Assembly (NCBI GenBank): GCA_963844325.1
Contig: CAWJNV010000002.1
Coordinates: forward strand, 3,658,001-3,722,000
Direction of reading: 5' to 3'
From: CADCTQ01 sp963844325
Lineage (GTDB): Bacteria > Bacteroidota > Bacteroidia > Cytophagales > 172606-1
Length of the DNA stretch: 64,000 nt
The translations under genes were made by a program, and so were the position numbers. Under the pieces are notes generated by a model that saw only the letters and a list, made by a program, of their open reading frames with translations, ran no database searches and was not told the DNA's origin. Positions 50,536-59,021 of the stretch are shown here, one piece after another. Each line of letters begins with the position of its first letter. The first letter of the stretch is position 1.

Positions 50536-51471
50536 ATGACTACCCCCGCCATCGAGACGTTTACCACGCAAACCTTCCGGGAGCGGCACATGCGGCCGGA
50601 GCAAAAGCTGGACCTGCTCCTGAAACCGGACTTCGGCACCTTCTTCATCGTGCCGGTGGAAGAGATGATCCGGCTCATCAAACTGCCCGTGCCGCCCACC
50701 CGGGCCACCAACCACCTCTTGATCTACCTCACTGAAGGCGAAGCGGTGATGCGCATCGGCAGCGAAAGCTACCGGATCGTGCAGGAGGAGTGCCTGGTGG
50801 TTCCGGCCGGACAGGTTTTTTCGTTCGCGCAGGCCGACGTCAACCGGGGGTATTTGTGCAGTTTCCACCCAGACTTCCTGGCCGGCACGTTCGGCCCGCG
50901 GGAGGCCCTCCGGGCGTTTGAATTTCTCCAGGTATGGGGCAACCATTGCCTGGCGCTGGGCCCGGCCACGGGAGGTTACGCCGTGCACCTGCTCGGCAGA
51001 ATGCACGGGGCCTACGCCGGGCAGGGGCTCGGGGACCCGTACCTGCTGCGGTCGTACCTGGTGGCGCTGCTGTGCGAAATCCGGACGGCGTACCGGCCCC
51101 CGGCGGCCGACAAGCCCCAACGGGCGCTAACCCTCACCAACGGTTTCAAGGAGTTGCTGTTTGCCGGCATTCGCACCCGGCAGCGGGTGGGTGAATACGC
51201 CGGGGCGCTGCACGTCACGCCCAACCACCTCAACAAAGCCGTCAAGGCCGTCACGGGCAAGTCGCCCTCCCGGTGGATCGACGAAACGCTGGTGCTGGAA
51301 GCGAAGGTATTGCTCCACCAGACGGACCTTTCGGTGGGCGAAGTAGCGGCCGCCCTGGGGTTGTTCGACGCGTCGTATTTCAGCCGGCTGTTCAAAAAAT
51401 ACGCGGGGGTGACGCCCGTGGCTTTCCGCAAAAAGATTGAAAAGTCCCCGAACCGGCTTTTTTCTGCCTAA
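50536..51471 (+). CDS. AraC family transcriptional regulator
   Basis: A 311-aa regulator starting at the ATG at 50536 (MTTPAIETFTTQTFRERHM). The N-terminal half is a cupin-like sensing domain with LIYLTEGEAVMRIGSESYRI and VVPAGQVFSFAQADV. The C-terminal ~100 residues are the AraC HTH (GEYAGALHVTPNHLNKAVKA, VGEVAAALGLFDASYFSRLF, FKKYAGVTPVAFRK). It is followed after 49 bases by a DUF6010 membrane gene, a pairing I believe is common in Bacteroidota, so it probably controls that gene. Confidence 0.92.
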   Translation: MTTPAIETFTTQTFRERHMRPEQKLDLLLKPDFGTFFIVPVEEMIRLIKLPVPPTRATNHLLIYLTEGEAVMRIGSESYRIVQEECLVVPAGQVFSFAQADVNRGYLCSFHPDFLAGTFGPREALRAFEFLQVWGNHCLALGPATGGYAVHLLGRMHGAYAGQGLGDPYLLRSYLVALLCEIRTAYRPPAADKPQRALTLTNGFKELLFAGIRTRQRVGEYAGALHVTPNHLNKAVKAVTGKSPSRWIDETLVLEAKVLLHQTDLSVGEVAAALGLFDASYFSRLFKKYAGVTPVAFRKKIEKSPNRLFSA

Positions 51472-51520
51472 CGGAAAGCCCGCTTTTTGCCGTGCTTTGC
51501 CCCATCCAAACGCAAAGCGC

Positions 51521-51952
51521 ATGACTCCTCTTTTCGTAATTACGCATTCCGTCCCCGGCTTTACCCCGCTCACTGCCGCCGCGGCCGCGGGAATTGCCCT
51601 CCTGTACATCGTGCTTTCTTCGCTGGTCCGCGAACCCTACCGGCAGCAACTCAGTGCGGTCATCGTGGCCGGCGCCGGGGCGGCCTACCTGAGCAGCGGG
51701 TTGGGGCCGTGGGAATTCGTGTTCTGCACGCTGATGACGTACGTCGCCTTCCGCGGACTCACCGATTACCGGTTCATTGGCATTGCCTGGCTGCTGCACA
51801 CGGGCTGGGACATTGTGCACCACCTGTACGCCGAGCCCATCGTGCCCATTAGTCCGTCCTCTTCGGCCGGCTGCGCCGTGTGCGACAGCCTGCTGGCCGT
51901 CTGGTTTTTCTTGCAAGCCCCCTCGGTTCTTCCGAAGATGGGCAATGCTTAG
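51521..51952 (+). CDS. DUF6010-type membrane protein
   Basis: A 143-aa integral membrane protein starting at the ATG at 51521 (MTPLFVITHSVPGFTPL). About four hydrophobic helices are visible. The conserved-looking motif HTGWDIVHHLYAEPIVPI and the Cys pair in SSSAGCAVCDSLLAVWFF suit the DUF6010 family. Function unknown; the His-rich segment might bind a metal. Context with the upstream AraC regulator suggests inducible expression. Confidence 0.75.
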   Translation: MTPLFVITHSVPGFTPLTAAAAAGIALLYIVLSSLVREPYRQQLSAVIVAGAGAAYLSSGLGPWEFVFCTLMTYVAFRGLTDYRFIGIAWLLHTGWDIVHHLYAEPIVPISPSSSAGCAVCDSLLAVWFFLQAPSVLPKMGNA

Positions 51953-52024
51953 TACGTTGTAAAAGAGATTCTTTTAAATTTCCCCCAAGCTTTCCCCGCC
52001 AAGACCCCCTAACCCTGCCTGCGC

Positions 52025-52489
52025 ATGTATCCCCTGCTTTTAACCGTTCATTCGCTGTTCCGGTGGGCCGTGCTGGCCAGTCTGCTCTACGCCCTGGTGC
52101 GGGCCTACCGGGGCTGGTTTACCCATGCCGCGTTCTCCAAACTGGACGACACCGTACGCCACACCACCGCCACCATTGCCCACGTCCAGTTGCTCATCGG
52201 CCTGGGACTGTACTTCAGCAGCCCGCTGGCGAACTATTTCTGGGATTCCGCCAAAGCGGCAATGGGCCAGCGGGAAATCCGGTTCTTCGGCATGGAGCAT
52301 CCCCTGATGATGTTTGTAGCCATTGTGCTGATCAGCATCGGCTCGGCGCTGGCCAAGCGCAAGAGCGGGCCTGAAGCGAAATTTAAAACCATTGCCATCT
52401 GGTTTACCATTGGCCTGGTGGTGCTGCTGCTGTCCATCCCCTGGCCCTTTTCGCCCTGGGTGAGCCGTCCGTACGGGAGATTGGGGTGA
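52025..52489 (+). CDS. Four-helix membrane protein, function unknown
   Basis: A 154-aa protein with hydrophobic segments near residues 3-25, 48-66, 92-108 and 122-141. His residues occur in or beside several helices (TVHSLFRWAVL, TTATIAHVQLLIGLG, FFGMEHPLMMFVAIV), a pattern seen in small cytochrome-b-like proteins; heme binding is only a possibility. Start at the ATG at 52025. It may be transcribed with the upstream DUF6010 gene (72 bases apart), and the heptamer hairpin follows its stop at once. Confidence 0.75.
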   Translation: MYPLLLTVHSLFRWAVLASLLYALVRAYRGWFTHAAFSKLDDTVRHTTATIAHVQLLIGLGLYFSSPLANYFWDSAKAAMGQREIRFFGMEHPLMMFVAIVLISIGSALAKRKSGPEAKFKTIAIWFTIGLVVLLLSIPWPFSPWVSRPYGRLG

Positions 52490-52495
52490 AGGGGC

Positions 52496-52645
52496 GAGGA
52501 GTAAGAAGCGAGGAGCGAGAAGCGAGGAGCGAGAAGCGAGAAGTGAGAAGTGAGAAGAAGGAGGGACACGGAGTTTACCGCTTTAATCGAGTAAGTACGT
52601 ACACAATCTCCTCGCTTCTCGCTCCTCGCTCCTCGCTCCTCACTC
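52496..52645. repeat. Heptamer inverted repeat (GAGAAGC/GAGGAGC units)
   Basis: About nine tandem 7-base units (GAGGAGC, GAGAAGC, GAGAAGT) at 52496-52560 face their complement (TTCTCGC/TCCTCGC units) at 52608-52645, ~47 bases apart. It lies between two convergent genes and abuts the sulfatase stop. This is the third such structure in the window, with an unrelated unit sequence. Confidence 0.92.
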
Positions 52646-54238
52646 CTAATTCTTCTTCCCCGTACCGGCCCCGGCGGGAGTTGCCGGCGGCGTGGGGGCT
52701 GGTTTACCCAGCGTGGATTCCGGGAACTGGGCCGCCTTGCTGCGGTCGGGGTGGCGCTTGTTCTGCTGTTCGCCCCGGTCGGGGTAGAGCGGAATGTAGA
52801 GGCCGGCCGTCTGGCCCAGGAGTTCGAACAGTTGCCCGTTCATCTGCTGCACCACCGGCTGGTGCTCCCGGCTGCGGATCAGGTTCCGGCTTTCGGCCGG
52901 GTCGGCCTGGAGGTCGTAGAGTTCGTCGGTGTCCCAGATGCCGTGGTAGTGGATGTACTTGTAGCGGTTGCCGCGCAACGCATGGATGGTGGGGGTCTGC
53001 GGGAAGTTGCGTTCCCAGTAGTACTCGTAGAGCAACGCCTCCCGCCACGGCACCCGCTCTCCCCGCGCCAGCGGCAGGAAGCTCCGGCCGTCGAGGCCCG
53101 CGGGCGGCTCCAGGCCGGCGGCTTCGAGCAGGGTAGGGGCCACGTCGATGTTGGCGACCACTTCACCCACCGTGGTGCCCGCCTTGAACAATTCGGGGCA
53201 GTGCGCAATCATGGGCACCCGCATGGACGCCTCGTAGGCCGTCCGCTTGTCGATGAGGCCCTGTTCGCCGAAGTGGAAGCCGTTGTCGCCCATGTAAACG
53301 ATGAGGGTTGATTCGAGCAGTCCCTTCTCCTTGAGGTAAGCTACTACTCGGCCCACCGACTCGTCCACGCCCAGCAGGGTCTCGGCGTAGCGTTTGTAGT
53401 ACGCGCCGATGTCGAGGTCGGAGTGGTACGGGTAATCGACGCCGTGCCAGCTGTTGCGCTGGTTCTGCACCCACATCGGGGCATCCCGCACGGCCGCCGG
53501 GTCCATCGTGACCGGGGGCACGAACTTGTGGTCTTTGTAACGCCCCTGGTGCCGCTGCGCGGGTACAAAGTCCGAATGCACGCCCTTGTGCGACAGGTAG
53601 AGCAGGAACGGCTGGTCGCCCCGCCGCCCGTCGAGCCACTGGAGGGCGTAGTCGGTGAGTTCGTCGGTGATGTAGCCCTTTTGGGGCACGCGTTTGCCGT
53701 TCACGTTCAGGCCGCTTTCCGAAGGCAGGTACGTGCCCTGGCCCTTAAAGCTTACCCAGTGGTCGAAGCCCCGCTGCGGCTCGTCGCCCTCGCCGCCCAT
53801 GTGCCACTTGCCGATCATCGCCGTGGCGTAGCCGGCCCCTTGCAGGTACTGCGGGTAAAACACCAGGTCGGCGGGCACGGGGTTGTTGTTGTCCACCACG
53901 CGGTGCCGGTGGGCGTAGCGCCCCGTGAGGATGGAGGCCCGGGAAGGGGAGCACAGGGCGGTGGTCACAAAGGCGTTGGGCAGGTACACGCCGCCCCTGG
54001 CGAGTTGGTCGAGGTGGGGCGTTTGCACGAACGATTGCCGCTTGAGGAAGCCCAGGGCGTCGTAGCGGTGGTCGTCGGTGAGGATGAACACCAGGTTGCG
54101 GGGCTTGGCGCCGGCTTTTTTCGCCAGGGCCGTAACCTTGCCGGCGGCCGGGACCTGCGCAAAAACGGGCGTACCCGCCATCTGCCACAGCAAGACCCAC
54201 GCCAGCAGTGCGGGGCGTATTTTGGGAAGAGAGACCAT
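52646..54238 (-). CDS. Sulfatase (type I, formylglycine-dependent), exported
   Basis: A 530-aa protein starting at the ATG at 54238, signal peptide MVSLPKIRPALLAWVLLW ending near PVFAQ. The sulfatase signature CSPSRASILTGRYAHRHR places the modified Cys at residue 96, to be converted to formylglycine. The metal-binding start of the fold is NLVFILTDDHRYDALGF; IVYMGDNGFHFGEQGLIDKR carries further metal ligands. The family removes sulfate esters from polysaccharides or glycosaminoglycans. A Pro/Lys-rich C-terminal tail (TPPATPAGAGTGKKN) is unusual and may be disordered. Carbohydrate genes lie nearby, but no maturase gene was seen in the window. Confidence 0.93.
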   Translation of the reverse strand: MVSLPKIRPALLAWVLLWQMAGTPVFAQVPAAGKVTALAKKAGAKPRNLVFILTDDHRYDALGFLKRQSFVQTPHLDQLARGGVYLPNAFVTTALCSPSRASILTGRYAHRHRVVDNNNPVPADLVFYPQYLQGAGYATAMIGKWHMGGEGDEPQRGFDHWVSFKGQGTYLPSESGLNVNGKRVPQKGYITDELTDYALQWLDGRRGDQPFLLYLSHKGVHSDFVPAQRHQGRYKDHKFVPPVTMDPAAVRDAPMWVQNQRNSWHGVDYPYHSDLDIGAYYKRYAETLLGVDESVGRVVAYLKEKGLLESTLIVYMGDNGFHFGEQGLIDKRTAYEASMRVPMIAHCPELFKAGTTVGEVVANIDVAPTLLEAAGLEPPAGLDGRSFLPLARGERVPWREALLYEYYWERNFPQTPTIHALRGNRYKYIHYHGIWDTDELYDLQADPAESRNLIRSREHQPVVQQMNGQLFELLGQTAGLYIPLYPDRGEQQNKRHPDRSKAAQFPESTLGKPAPTPPATPAGAGTGKKN

Positions 54239-54248
54239 AGAAAAAATG

Positions 54249-54319
54249 ATGGATTTTGAATTTTACATGAACCGGTCGGTATTGACGCAGCGCCGTTCAA
54301 TCTAGAATTCAAAATCCAT
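54249..54319. repeat. Inverted repeat between galactose-oxidase-like gene and sulfatase
   Basis: ATGGATTTTGAATT (54249-54262) and its exact complement (54306-54319) enclose 43 bases. It lies just upstream of the sulfatase ATG and downstream of the previous gene, so it could terminate one or regulate the other. Confidence 0.75.
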
Positions 54320-54339
54320 AATTCATAATCGGATGCGGC

Positions 54340-55535
54340 TTACAATACGTTATCCGCGGTGTTGAGCAGCCAGCCGCCGAAGCGGGTGCCGTTGGGCTGC
54401 ATCATCGGGGCGTTCAGCGTGCCGCCCGAAAGCTCCAGGATGCCCACCCCCCAGGGGCTGGTTACGAATAAATTGACCAAAGTGCCCCCGCCGTATTTGC
54501 CCACCGCACCGAAGCGGTTATCGTTGGTATTGAGCAGCCAGCCGCCGAAGCGGGTGCCGTTGGGCGCCATCATCGGTGCGTTCAGCGTGCCGCCCGAAAG
54601 TTTAAGGATGCCAATGCCCCACGGGCTTCTGATGAAAAGCTCGGCGCTCCCGTCGCCGTCGTAATCGGCCGAAGGGCCAAAATCGTTGTCGTTGGTATTG
54701 AGCAGCCAGCCGCCAAACCGGGTGCCGTTGGGTGCCATCATGGGGGCCGATAAAGTGGGTCCGGCGTACTTGAGAATACCGATGCCCCACGGGCTGGTGA
54801 CCAGCAACTCCGCCTGGCCGTCGCCGTCGTAGTCGCCGGCCGGGCCAAAGTGGTTGTCGCCCGTGTTGAGCAGCCAACCCCTGAACCGGGTACCGTTCGG
54901 CTGCATCATCGGGGCCGTCATGGTCGCGCCCGACTGCTTGAGCAAGCCGATCCCCCAGGGACTTTTTACCAGGATTTCGGCCCGGCCGTCGCCGTCATAA
55001 TCGGCCGCCGGACCAAAATCGTTGTCGGCGGTGTTGAGCAGCCAACCGTCGAAGCGGGTGCCGTTGGGCTGCATCATGGGGGCGTCCAGGGTGTTTCCCG
55101 CCAGCTTGAGAATGCCGATGCCCCAGGGGCTGGTCACCAACACTTCCGCGAGCCGGTCGCCATCGTAGTCCGCCGCCGGCCCGAACACATTGTCAGCCGT
55201 ATTCAACAGCCAGCCGCCGAAACGGGTGCCGTTGGGCTGCATCATGGGCGCGGCTAGCGTTCCGCCGGCCATCTTGAGCAGGCCAATGCCCCACGGGCTG
55301 GTAACCAGCACTTCGTCACGGCCATCCCCGTCGTAGTCGGCCACCTGGCCGAACGTGTTGTCGGCGGTATTGAGCAGCCAGCCGTCAAAACGGGTGCCGT
55401 TGGGCGCCATCATCAGCGGCGTCATGGTATCGCCGGTTCGTTTCAAAATCCCGATTCCCCACGGGCTGCTCACCAGGATTTCCGAAACGCCGTCCCCGTC
55501 AAAGTCGCCGACCCGGCTCACCAGAAGGGCCGGGG
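54340..55535 (-). repeat. Seven tandem ~168-bp coding repeats
   Basis: The 3' third of the galactose-oxidase-like gene repeats about every 168 bases. The segment encoding PNGTRFGGWLLNT is close to identical between copies. Confidence 0.9.
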
Positions 55536-57051
55536 TTAACCGCAGGTTGACGAATTTACCCACCGAAGGCAGGCCAGCGGCATTGATCAGGAAAAGCAGG
55601 TAATTCCCCGGCGGGGCTATCGTCAGGTCCGGCGGTGCCTGCACCTGGAGCAGGTTCCCACCCCGGCTGCTAAAGCTGAGTTCTACGTGCCGCTGGTCGG
55701 AATTGAAAGCGTGGGTGGCCGAGCCGGCCCGCACCAGCACCACCCGGGAAATGTTTTCACCGGTGCCCGACCGGACCGGGAATGCCTGCATGGCATGCAT
55801 GGCGTGGGGCGAAGCGGTAAGCTGCGGCCGGTCGGGACGGCCGTAATACCAGGGTTCGAAAATTTCGATGCGAAGCTCCCGGTTGTCCACCCCGGGGATG
55901 GGAAAGCTTTGCTGGGCATTGATGTTTCCCCCGGCAGTCCACACCCGGCCATCGGGCATCAGCAGGGCCGAGGAATGGTAGTTTCGCGTGACGGCCGCCG
56001 GCGGCAGCGTCGTCCAGGCGTTGGTATAGGGATTATACAGTTCGGCTTCCAGTACGCGGCTCGCGTCGTCGGAATTGCCAATCGCGGAGATACCACCACA
56101 GACCAAGACCTCGCCGGTTGGCAAAAGTACCGCGTTGAGGTTGCGCCGGACCGGCGGACTGGGTGCATTCAGGGTGCGGGGCGCAGTGGGTGTCCATGCC
56201 GGTGCCCCGGCCGCCAGATCCAGCAAGATCGCTTCCGGTCCCCCGCAGAAAAGAACCCGCGGCCGGTACCCGTCGCCGGGATGCAGGGGCAACAGCACGG
56301 AAGCAGTGGCAAACTCCCAGTACAGGTTATCGGCCGGCCTGGCACAAATATCCGTCCAGGTGCCCGAAGCGGGGTTGAAACGCTTGTTCCGCCCGTCGGC
56401 CAAAGGCGTGGCGGAAAATACCTCTCCGCCGGGCAACACGTGCAACCGCGGGTAGTTGGGGATCGCCTGTGCCGGATCATTGGGACCGGCAAAGTTCCAG
56501 CTGTTCCACAAGGAAGAATACACTTCGGGGGAGTAGTTGTCGTGACGCGAATCGTCGGCCATCGGGTGGCCCCCCAGCGCCAATACCTGGCCGTTCGGCA
56601 AGGTAACCAATGTGGGGTACCAGCGTCCGCCGCCGGTCGTGAGGCCCGGCTCGGGATTCATGGAAGCAACCTGCGTCCAGGTGCCGGTGACCGGATCAAA
56701 GCTCCAGGCGTCCCGGACGCCGGGAAAATGCGCGTGGTGCAAGCCTGCCCCGGTGGGAAAGTCGTTCGTGCCGCCCGCCGTCAGCAGCCGCCCGTCGGCC
56801 AGGAACGCATGGCCGCAACAAAACAAGTCGGTGCCGGGCGGTGACCCCGGGTTGGAAATGGCCCCCGTCGTGCAGTCGTACAGCCTGGAATGATCAATGT
56901 TGCCACTGTCATGCTGGCCCTTGTCGTGCTCATCACCGCTGAAATACAGAATCAAACCCGTGCCGCCGGGGGCTTCTACCAGTGCGGCGTGAACGGCCAG
57001 GATCTGGGAGTTGCCTGATACGATCCATTGCATAGCTTTTTCGTTTAGCAT
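54340..57051 (-). CDS. Galactose-oxidase-like copper-radical protein fused to seven FG-GAP-like repeats
   Basis: A 903-aa protein starting at the ATG at 57051 (MLNEKAMQWIVSGNSQILA). Residues ~1-500 are a Kelch propeller plus the galactose-oxidase early-set domain. All positions that matter in galactose oxidase can be matched: Cys78 in DLFCCG, Tyr145 in GGRWYPTLV, Tyr358-His359 in TRNYHSSALL and His447 in ATHAFNSDQR. This is consistent with a Cys-Tyr copper radical site (AA5-like, or glyoxal-oxidase-like). Residues ~510-903 are seven ~56-aa repeats, DYDGDGRAEILVKSPWGIGL plus PNGTRFGGWLLNT, with calcium-type DxDxDG loops; the last copy has lost the loop. No signal peptide is visible, which is odd for such an enzyme. 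Confidence 0.82.
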   Translation of the reverse strand: MLNEKAMQWIVSGNSQILAVHAALVEAPGGTGLILYFSGDEHDKGQHDSGNIDHSRLYDCTTGAISNPGSPPGTDLFCCGHAFLADGRLLTAGGTNDFPTGAGLHHAHFPGVRDAWSFDPVTGTWTQVASMNPEPGLTTGGGRWYPTLVTLPNGQVLALGGHPMADDSRHDNYSPEVYSSLWNSWNFAGPNDPAQAIPNYPRLHVLPGGEVFSATPLADGRNKRFNPASGTWTDICARPADNLYWEFATASVLLPLHPGDGYRPRVLFCGGPEAILLDLAAGAPAWTPTAPRTLNAPSPPVRRNLNAVLLPTGEVLVCGGISAIGNSDDASRVLEAELYNPYTNAWTTLPPAAVTRNYHSSALLMPDGRVWTAGGNINAQQSFPIPGVDNRELRIEIFEPWYYGRPDRPQLTASPHAMHAMQAFPVRSGTGENISRVVLVRAGSATHAFNSDQRHVELSFSSRGGNLLQVQAPPDLTIAPPGNYLLFLINAAGLPSVGKFVNLRLTPALLVSRVGDFDGDGVSEILVSSPWGIGILKRTGDTMTPLMMAPNGTRFDGWLLNTADNTFGQVADYDGDGRDEVLVTSPWGIGLLKMAGGTLAAPMMQPNGTRFGGWLLNTADNVFGPAADYDGDRLAEVLVTSPWGIGILKLAGNTLDAPMMQPNGTRFDGWLLNTADNDFGPAADYDGDGRAEILVKSPWGIGLLKQSGATMTAPMMQPNGTRFRGWLLNTGDNHFGPAGDYDGDGQAELLVTSPWGIGILKYAGPTLSAPMMAPNGTRFGGWLLNTNDNDFGPSADYDGDGSAELFIRSPWGIGILKLSGGTLNAPMMAPNGTRFGGWLLNTNDNRFGAVGKYGGGTLVNLFVTSPWGVGILELSGGTLNAPMMQPNGTRFGGWLLNTADNVL

Positions 57052-57080
57052 GGAAGGTAACCGGACCCTTTTTCAATTTC

Positions 57081-57100
57081 AATACCTACTTTTAGGTATT
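57081..57100. promoter_or_regulatory. Small inverted repeat between divergent genes
   Basis: AATACCTA-CTTT-TAGGTATT has a perfect 8-base stem in the 68-base gap between the galactose-oxidase-like gene and xth. It may be an operator for one or both. Confidence 0.45.
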
Positions 57101-57119
57101 TAGCTTACTTTCAGCGCCT

Positions 57120-57893
57120 ATGAAAATTGCTACTTACAACGTCAACGGCATCAACGCCCGGCTGCCCGCCTTGCTCCAATGGCTCGGGCAAACCGCCCCC
57201 ACAGTGGCCTGCCTGCAAGAATTGAAGGCGCCCGACGAAAAATTTCCGGCCGAAGCCATCCGGGCGGCGGGCTACGGGGTCATCTGGCAGGGACAAAAGA
57301 GCTGGAACGGGGTCGCCATCCTGGCCCGCGGGCAGGAGCCCCGTGAAACCCGGCGCGGCCTGCCCGGCGATCCCGAAGACACCCAGAGCCGCTACCTGGA
57401 AGCCGAGGTGGACGGCATCCGGGTGGGCTGCCTCTACCTGCCCAACGGCAACCCCGCCCCGGGCCCCAGGCTCGACTACAAAATGCGCTGGTTCGAACGG
57501 CTCACCGCCTACACCGCCGAACTGCACCGCACGAACCTGCCCGTGGTGCTGGCCGGCGACTACAACGTGATCCCGACCGAACTGGACGTGGACAAGCCCG
57601 AACGCTGGCTGGCCGATGCCCTGTTTCTACCCCAGGTGCGGGCCGCCTACCAGGCGCTGCTGGCCCAGGGCTGGACCGACGCCCTGCGCACCCTCCACCC
57701 CGGGCAACCCATTTACACCTTCTGGGACTACACCCGCAATGCCTACGCCCGGAACGCTGGCCTGCGCATCGACCACCTGCTGTTGAGCCCGGCCCTGGCC
57801 CCCCGCCTCCGCGCCGCCGGCGTTGACCGCCACGTACGCGGCTGGGACAAGCCCAGCGACCACGCCCCCACGTGGATTGAGCTTGGGGGGTAG
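57120..57893 (+). CDS. xth: Exodeoxyribonuclease III
   Basis: A 257-aa enzyme of the exonuclease III / AP endonuclease family, which repairs abasic and 3'-blocked DNA in the cytoplasm. Landmarks run in order: MKIATYNVNGINAR, the metal-binding Glu in CLQELKAPDEKFP, PNGNPAPGPRLDYKMRW, VVLAGDYNVIPTELDV with the catalytic Asp/Asn, and the C-terminal GLRIDHLLLSP and KPSDHAPTWIEL carrying the catalytic Asp-His. Length is typical. Start at the ATG at 57120. It converges with the DinB gene, leaving 36 bases between stops. Confidence 0.96.
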   Translation: MKIATYNVNGINARLPALLQWLGQTAPTVACLQELKAPDEKFPAEAIRAAGYGVIWQGQKSWNGVAILARGQEPRETRRGLPGDPEDTQSRYLEAEVDGIRVGCLYLPNGNPAPGPRLDYKMRWFERLTAYTAELHRTNLPVVLAGDYNVIPTELDVDKPERWLADALFLPQVRAAYQALLAQGWTDALRTLHPGQPIYTFWDYTRNAYARNAGLRIDHLLLSPALAPRLRAAGVDRHVRGWDKPSDHAPTWIELGG

Positions 57894-57929
57894 GTGTGCT
57901 CGAAGGTTACATGGCCGGCCGGACCCCGG

Positions 57930-58436
57930 TCAGTCGCGTTCCCAGAAGGGAGGCGGCTCAACGCCCAGGGCGCGGAGGTAGACGTAGCCCTGCCCGCGGT
58001 GGTGCACCTCGTTGTCGATGAAGTAGAGCAGGTGCGCGTAGATGAGGCCGGCGTAGACGCCAAAGGCCACGTCGTGCTCCTGGAAACGCCCCGGTGGAAT
58101 CTGCGGCCAGTACCGGTTGATCTGCCCGGTGGCTTCGTCCCATTGTTGCAACGCTTCCTGCTTGGTGCCGGGCATCGCCGGCGGGGTGAAGGTGGGCCAC
58201 TCCCGCGTGGCGATGCCGACCACGCCGGGGCCGGCCATCCCGGTCAGTTCCATTACCAGGGCCGCAAAGGGCCGCATCCCGCCCACCGAAAACTGGAAGA
58301 ATGCCTCTTCGGGAAAAGCCTCGATCACTCGGCGGGTAAGCCGGCGGTGTCCCTGCCAGTGTTCCAGCAGGGCTTCGGGGGTAATGACGGGGGCCGCCGG
58401 GGCGGTTTCGGGGGTCTGCGTTTGGGTCGCTTCCAT
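57930..58436 (-). CDS. DinB family protein
   Basis: A 168-aa four-helix-bundle protein of the DinB/YfiT superfamily. The N-terminus is Pro/Thr-rich (MEATQTQTPETAPAAP), then helices follow with candidate metal ligands His in EALLEHWQGHRRL and the pair in IDNEVHHRGQGYVYLRAL. Members act as metal-dependent thiol transferases or are damage- or stress-induced; the reaction of this one is unknown. Start at the ATG at 58436. The next gene upstream is divergent. Confidence 0.85.
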   Translation of the reverse strand: MEATQTQTPETAPAAPVITPEALLEHWQGHRRLTRRVIEAFPEEAFFQFSVGGMRPFAALVMELTGMAGPGVVGIATREWPTFTPPAMPGTKQEALQQWDEATGQINRYWPQIPPGRFQEHDVAFGVYAGLIYAHLLYFIDNEVHHRGQGYVYLRALGVEPPPFWERD

Positions 58437-58635
58437 GTTTGAGAAGTAAAGGTTTACAATGGGTTTTACCTTTCAAAGAAAACACCCGGCAGTGACAGCC
58501 CTATGTCAGCAGGGAAAAAAGGGAAGATAAAAAATCAGGACCCATTTAGAGGCGTTGGTCGTCCACGCGTACAAAGGCCCCGCACCGGGAAGGCAACGTG
58601 GGTGAGTTTTTTTATGCACTTTTTACGGTTTTTAC

Positions 58636-58666
58636 TTGCGCAACCGAATGGTTGCATGTATATTTG
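58636..58666 (+). promoter_or_regulatory. Promoter of the arsR-SRPBCC operon
   Basis: TTG at 58636-58638 and TATATTTG at 58659-58666, a full match to TAnnTTTG, lie 20 bases apart. The start codon is 34 bases downstream. Confidence 0.7.
58640..58655. promoter_or_regulatory. Probable ArsR operator
   Basis: GCAACC-GAAT-GGTTGC is a perfect inverted repeat lying exactly between the -33 and -7 elements, where a dimeric ArsR repressor would block polymerase. That the adjacent ArsR protein is the binder is inference from position. Confidence 0.65.
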
Positions 58667-58700
58667 CTACCTATCAGTTGCACATCAAACTTGTAACCCC

Positions 58701-59021
58701 ATGAGGCGAGATGTTTTTCAGGCCATTGCCGACCCGACGAGGCGGGCCATTCTGTGTTTGCTGGCCGTGCAGGCCATGACGCCCAATGCGGTGGCCGAGC
58801 ACTTCAACCACAGCCGGCAGGCCGTTTCGAAACACCTGCAAATCCTGGTGGAGTGCGAATTACTGGAACAGCAGCAACAGGGACGGGAAATCTACTACCA
58901 CCTGAACCCGCAAAGAATGGGGGAAATCGAAAAGTGGCTCGACCAATTCAAAGGGCTGCTGGAGAAACGTTTTACCCAACTGGACGAAGTATTAAACAAA
59001 CTAAAATCAAACAAACCATGA
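58701..59021 (+). CDS. ArsR family transcriptional regulator
   Basis: A 106-aa winged-helix repressor starting at the ATG at 58701 (MRRDVFQAIADPTRRAIL). The recognition region AEHFNHSRQAVSKHLQILVE and wing EQQQQGREIYYHLNP are typical. It lacks the metal-binding CxC seen in arsenic sensors, so it belongs to the metal-free branch usually paired with SRPBCC proteins. Its stop overlaps the start of exactly such a gene (ATGA). Autoregulation through the GCAACC/GGTTGC site is likely. Confidence 0.93.
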   Translation: MRRDVFQAIADPTRRAILCLLAVQAMTPNAVAEHFNHSRQAVSKHLQILVECELLEQQQQGREIYYHLNPQRMGEIEKWLDQFKGLLEKRFTQLDEVLNKLKSNKP

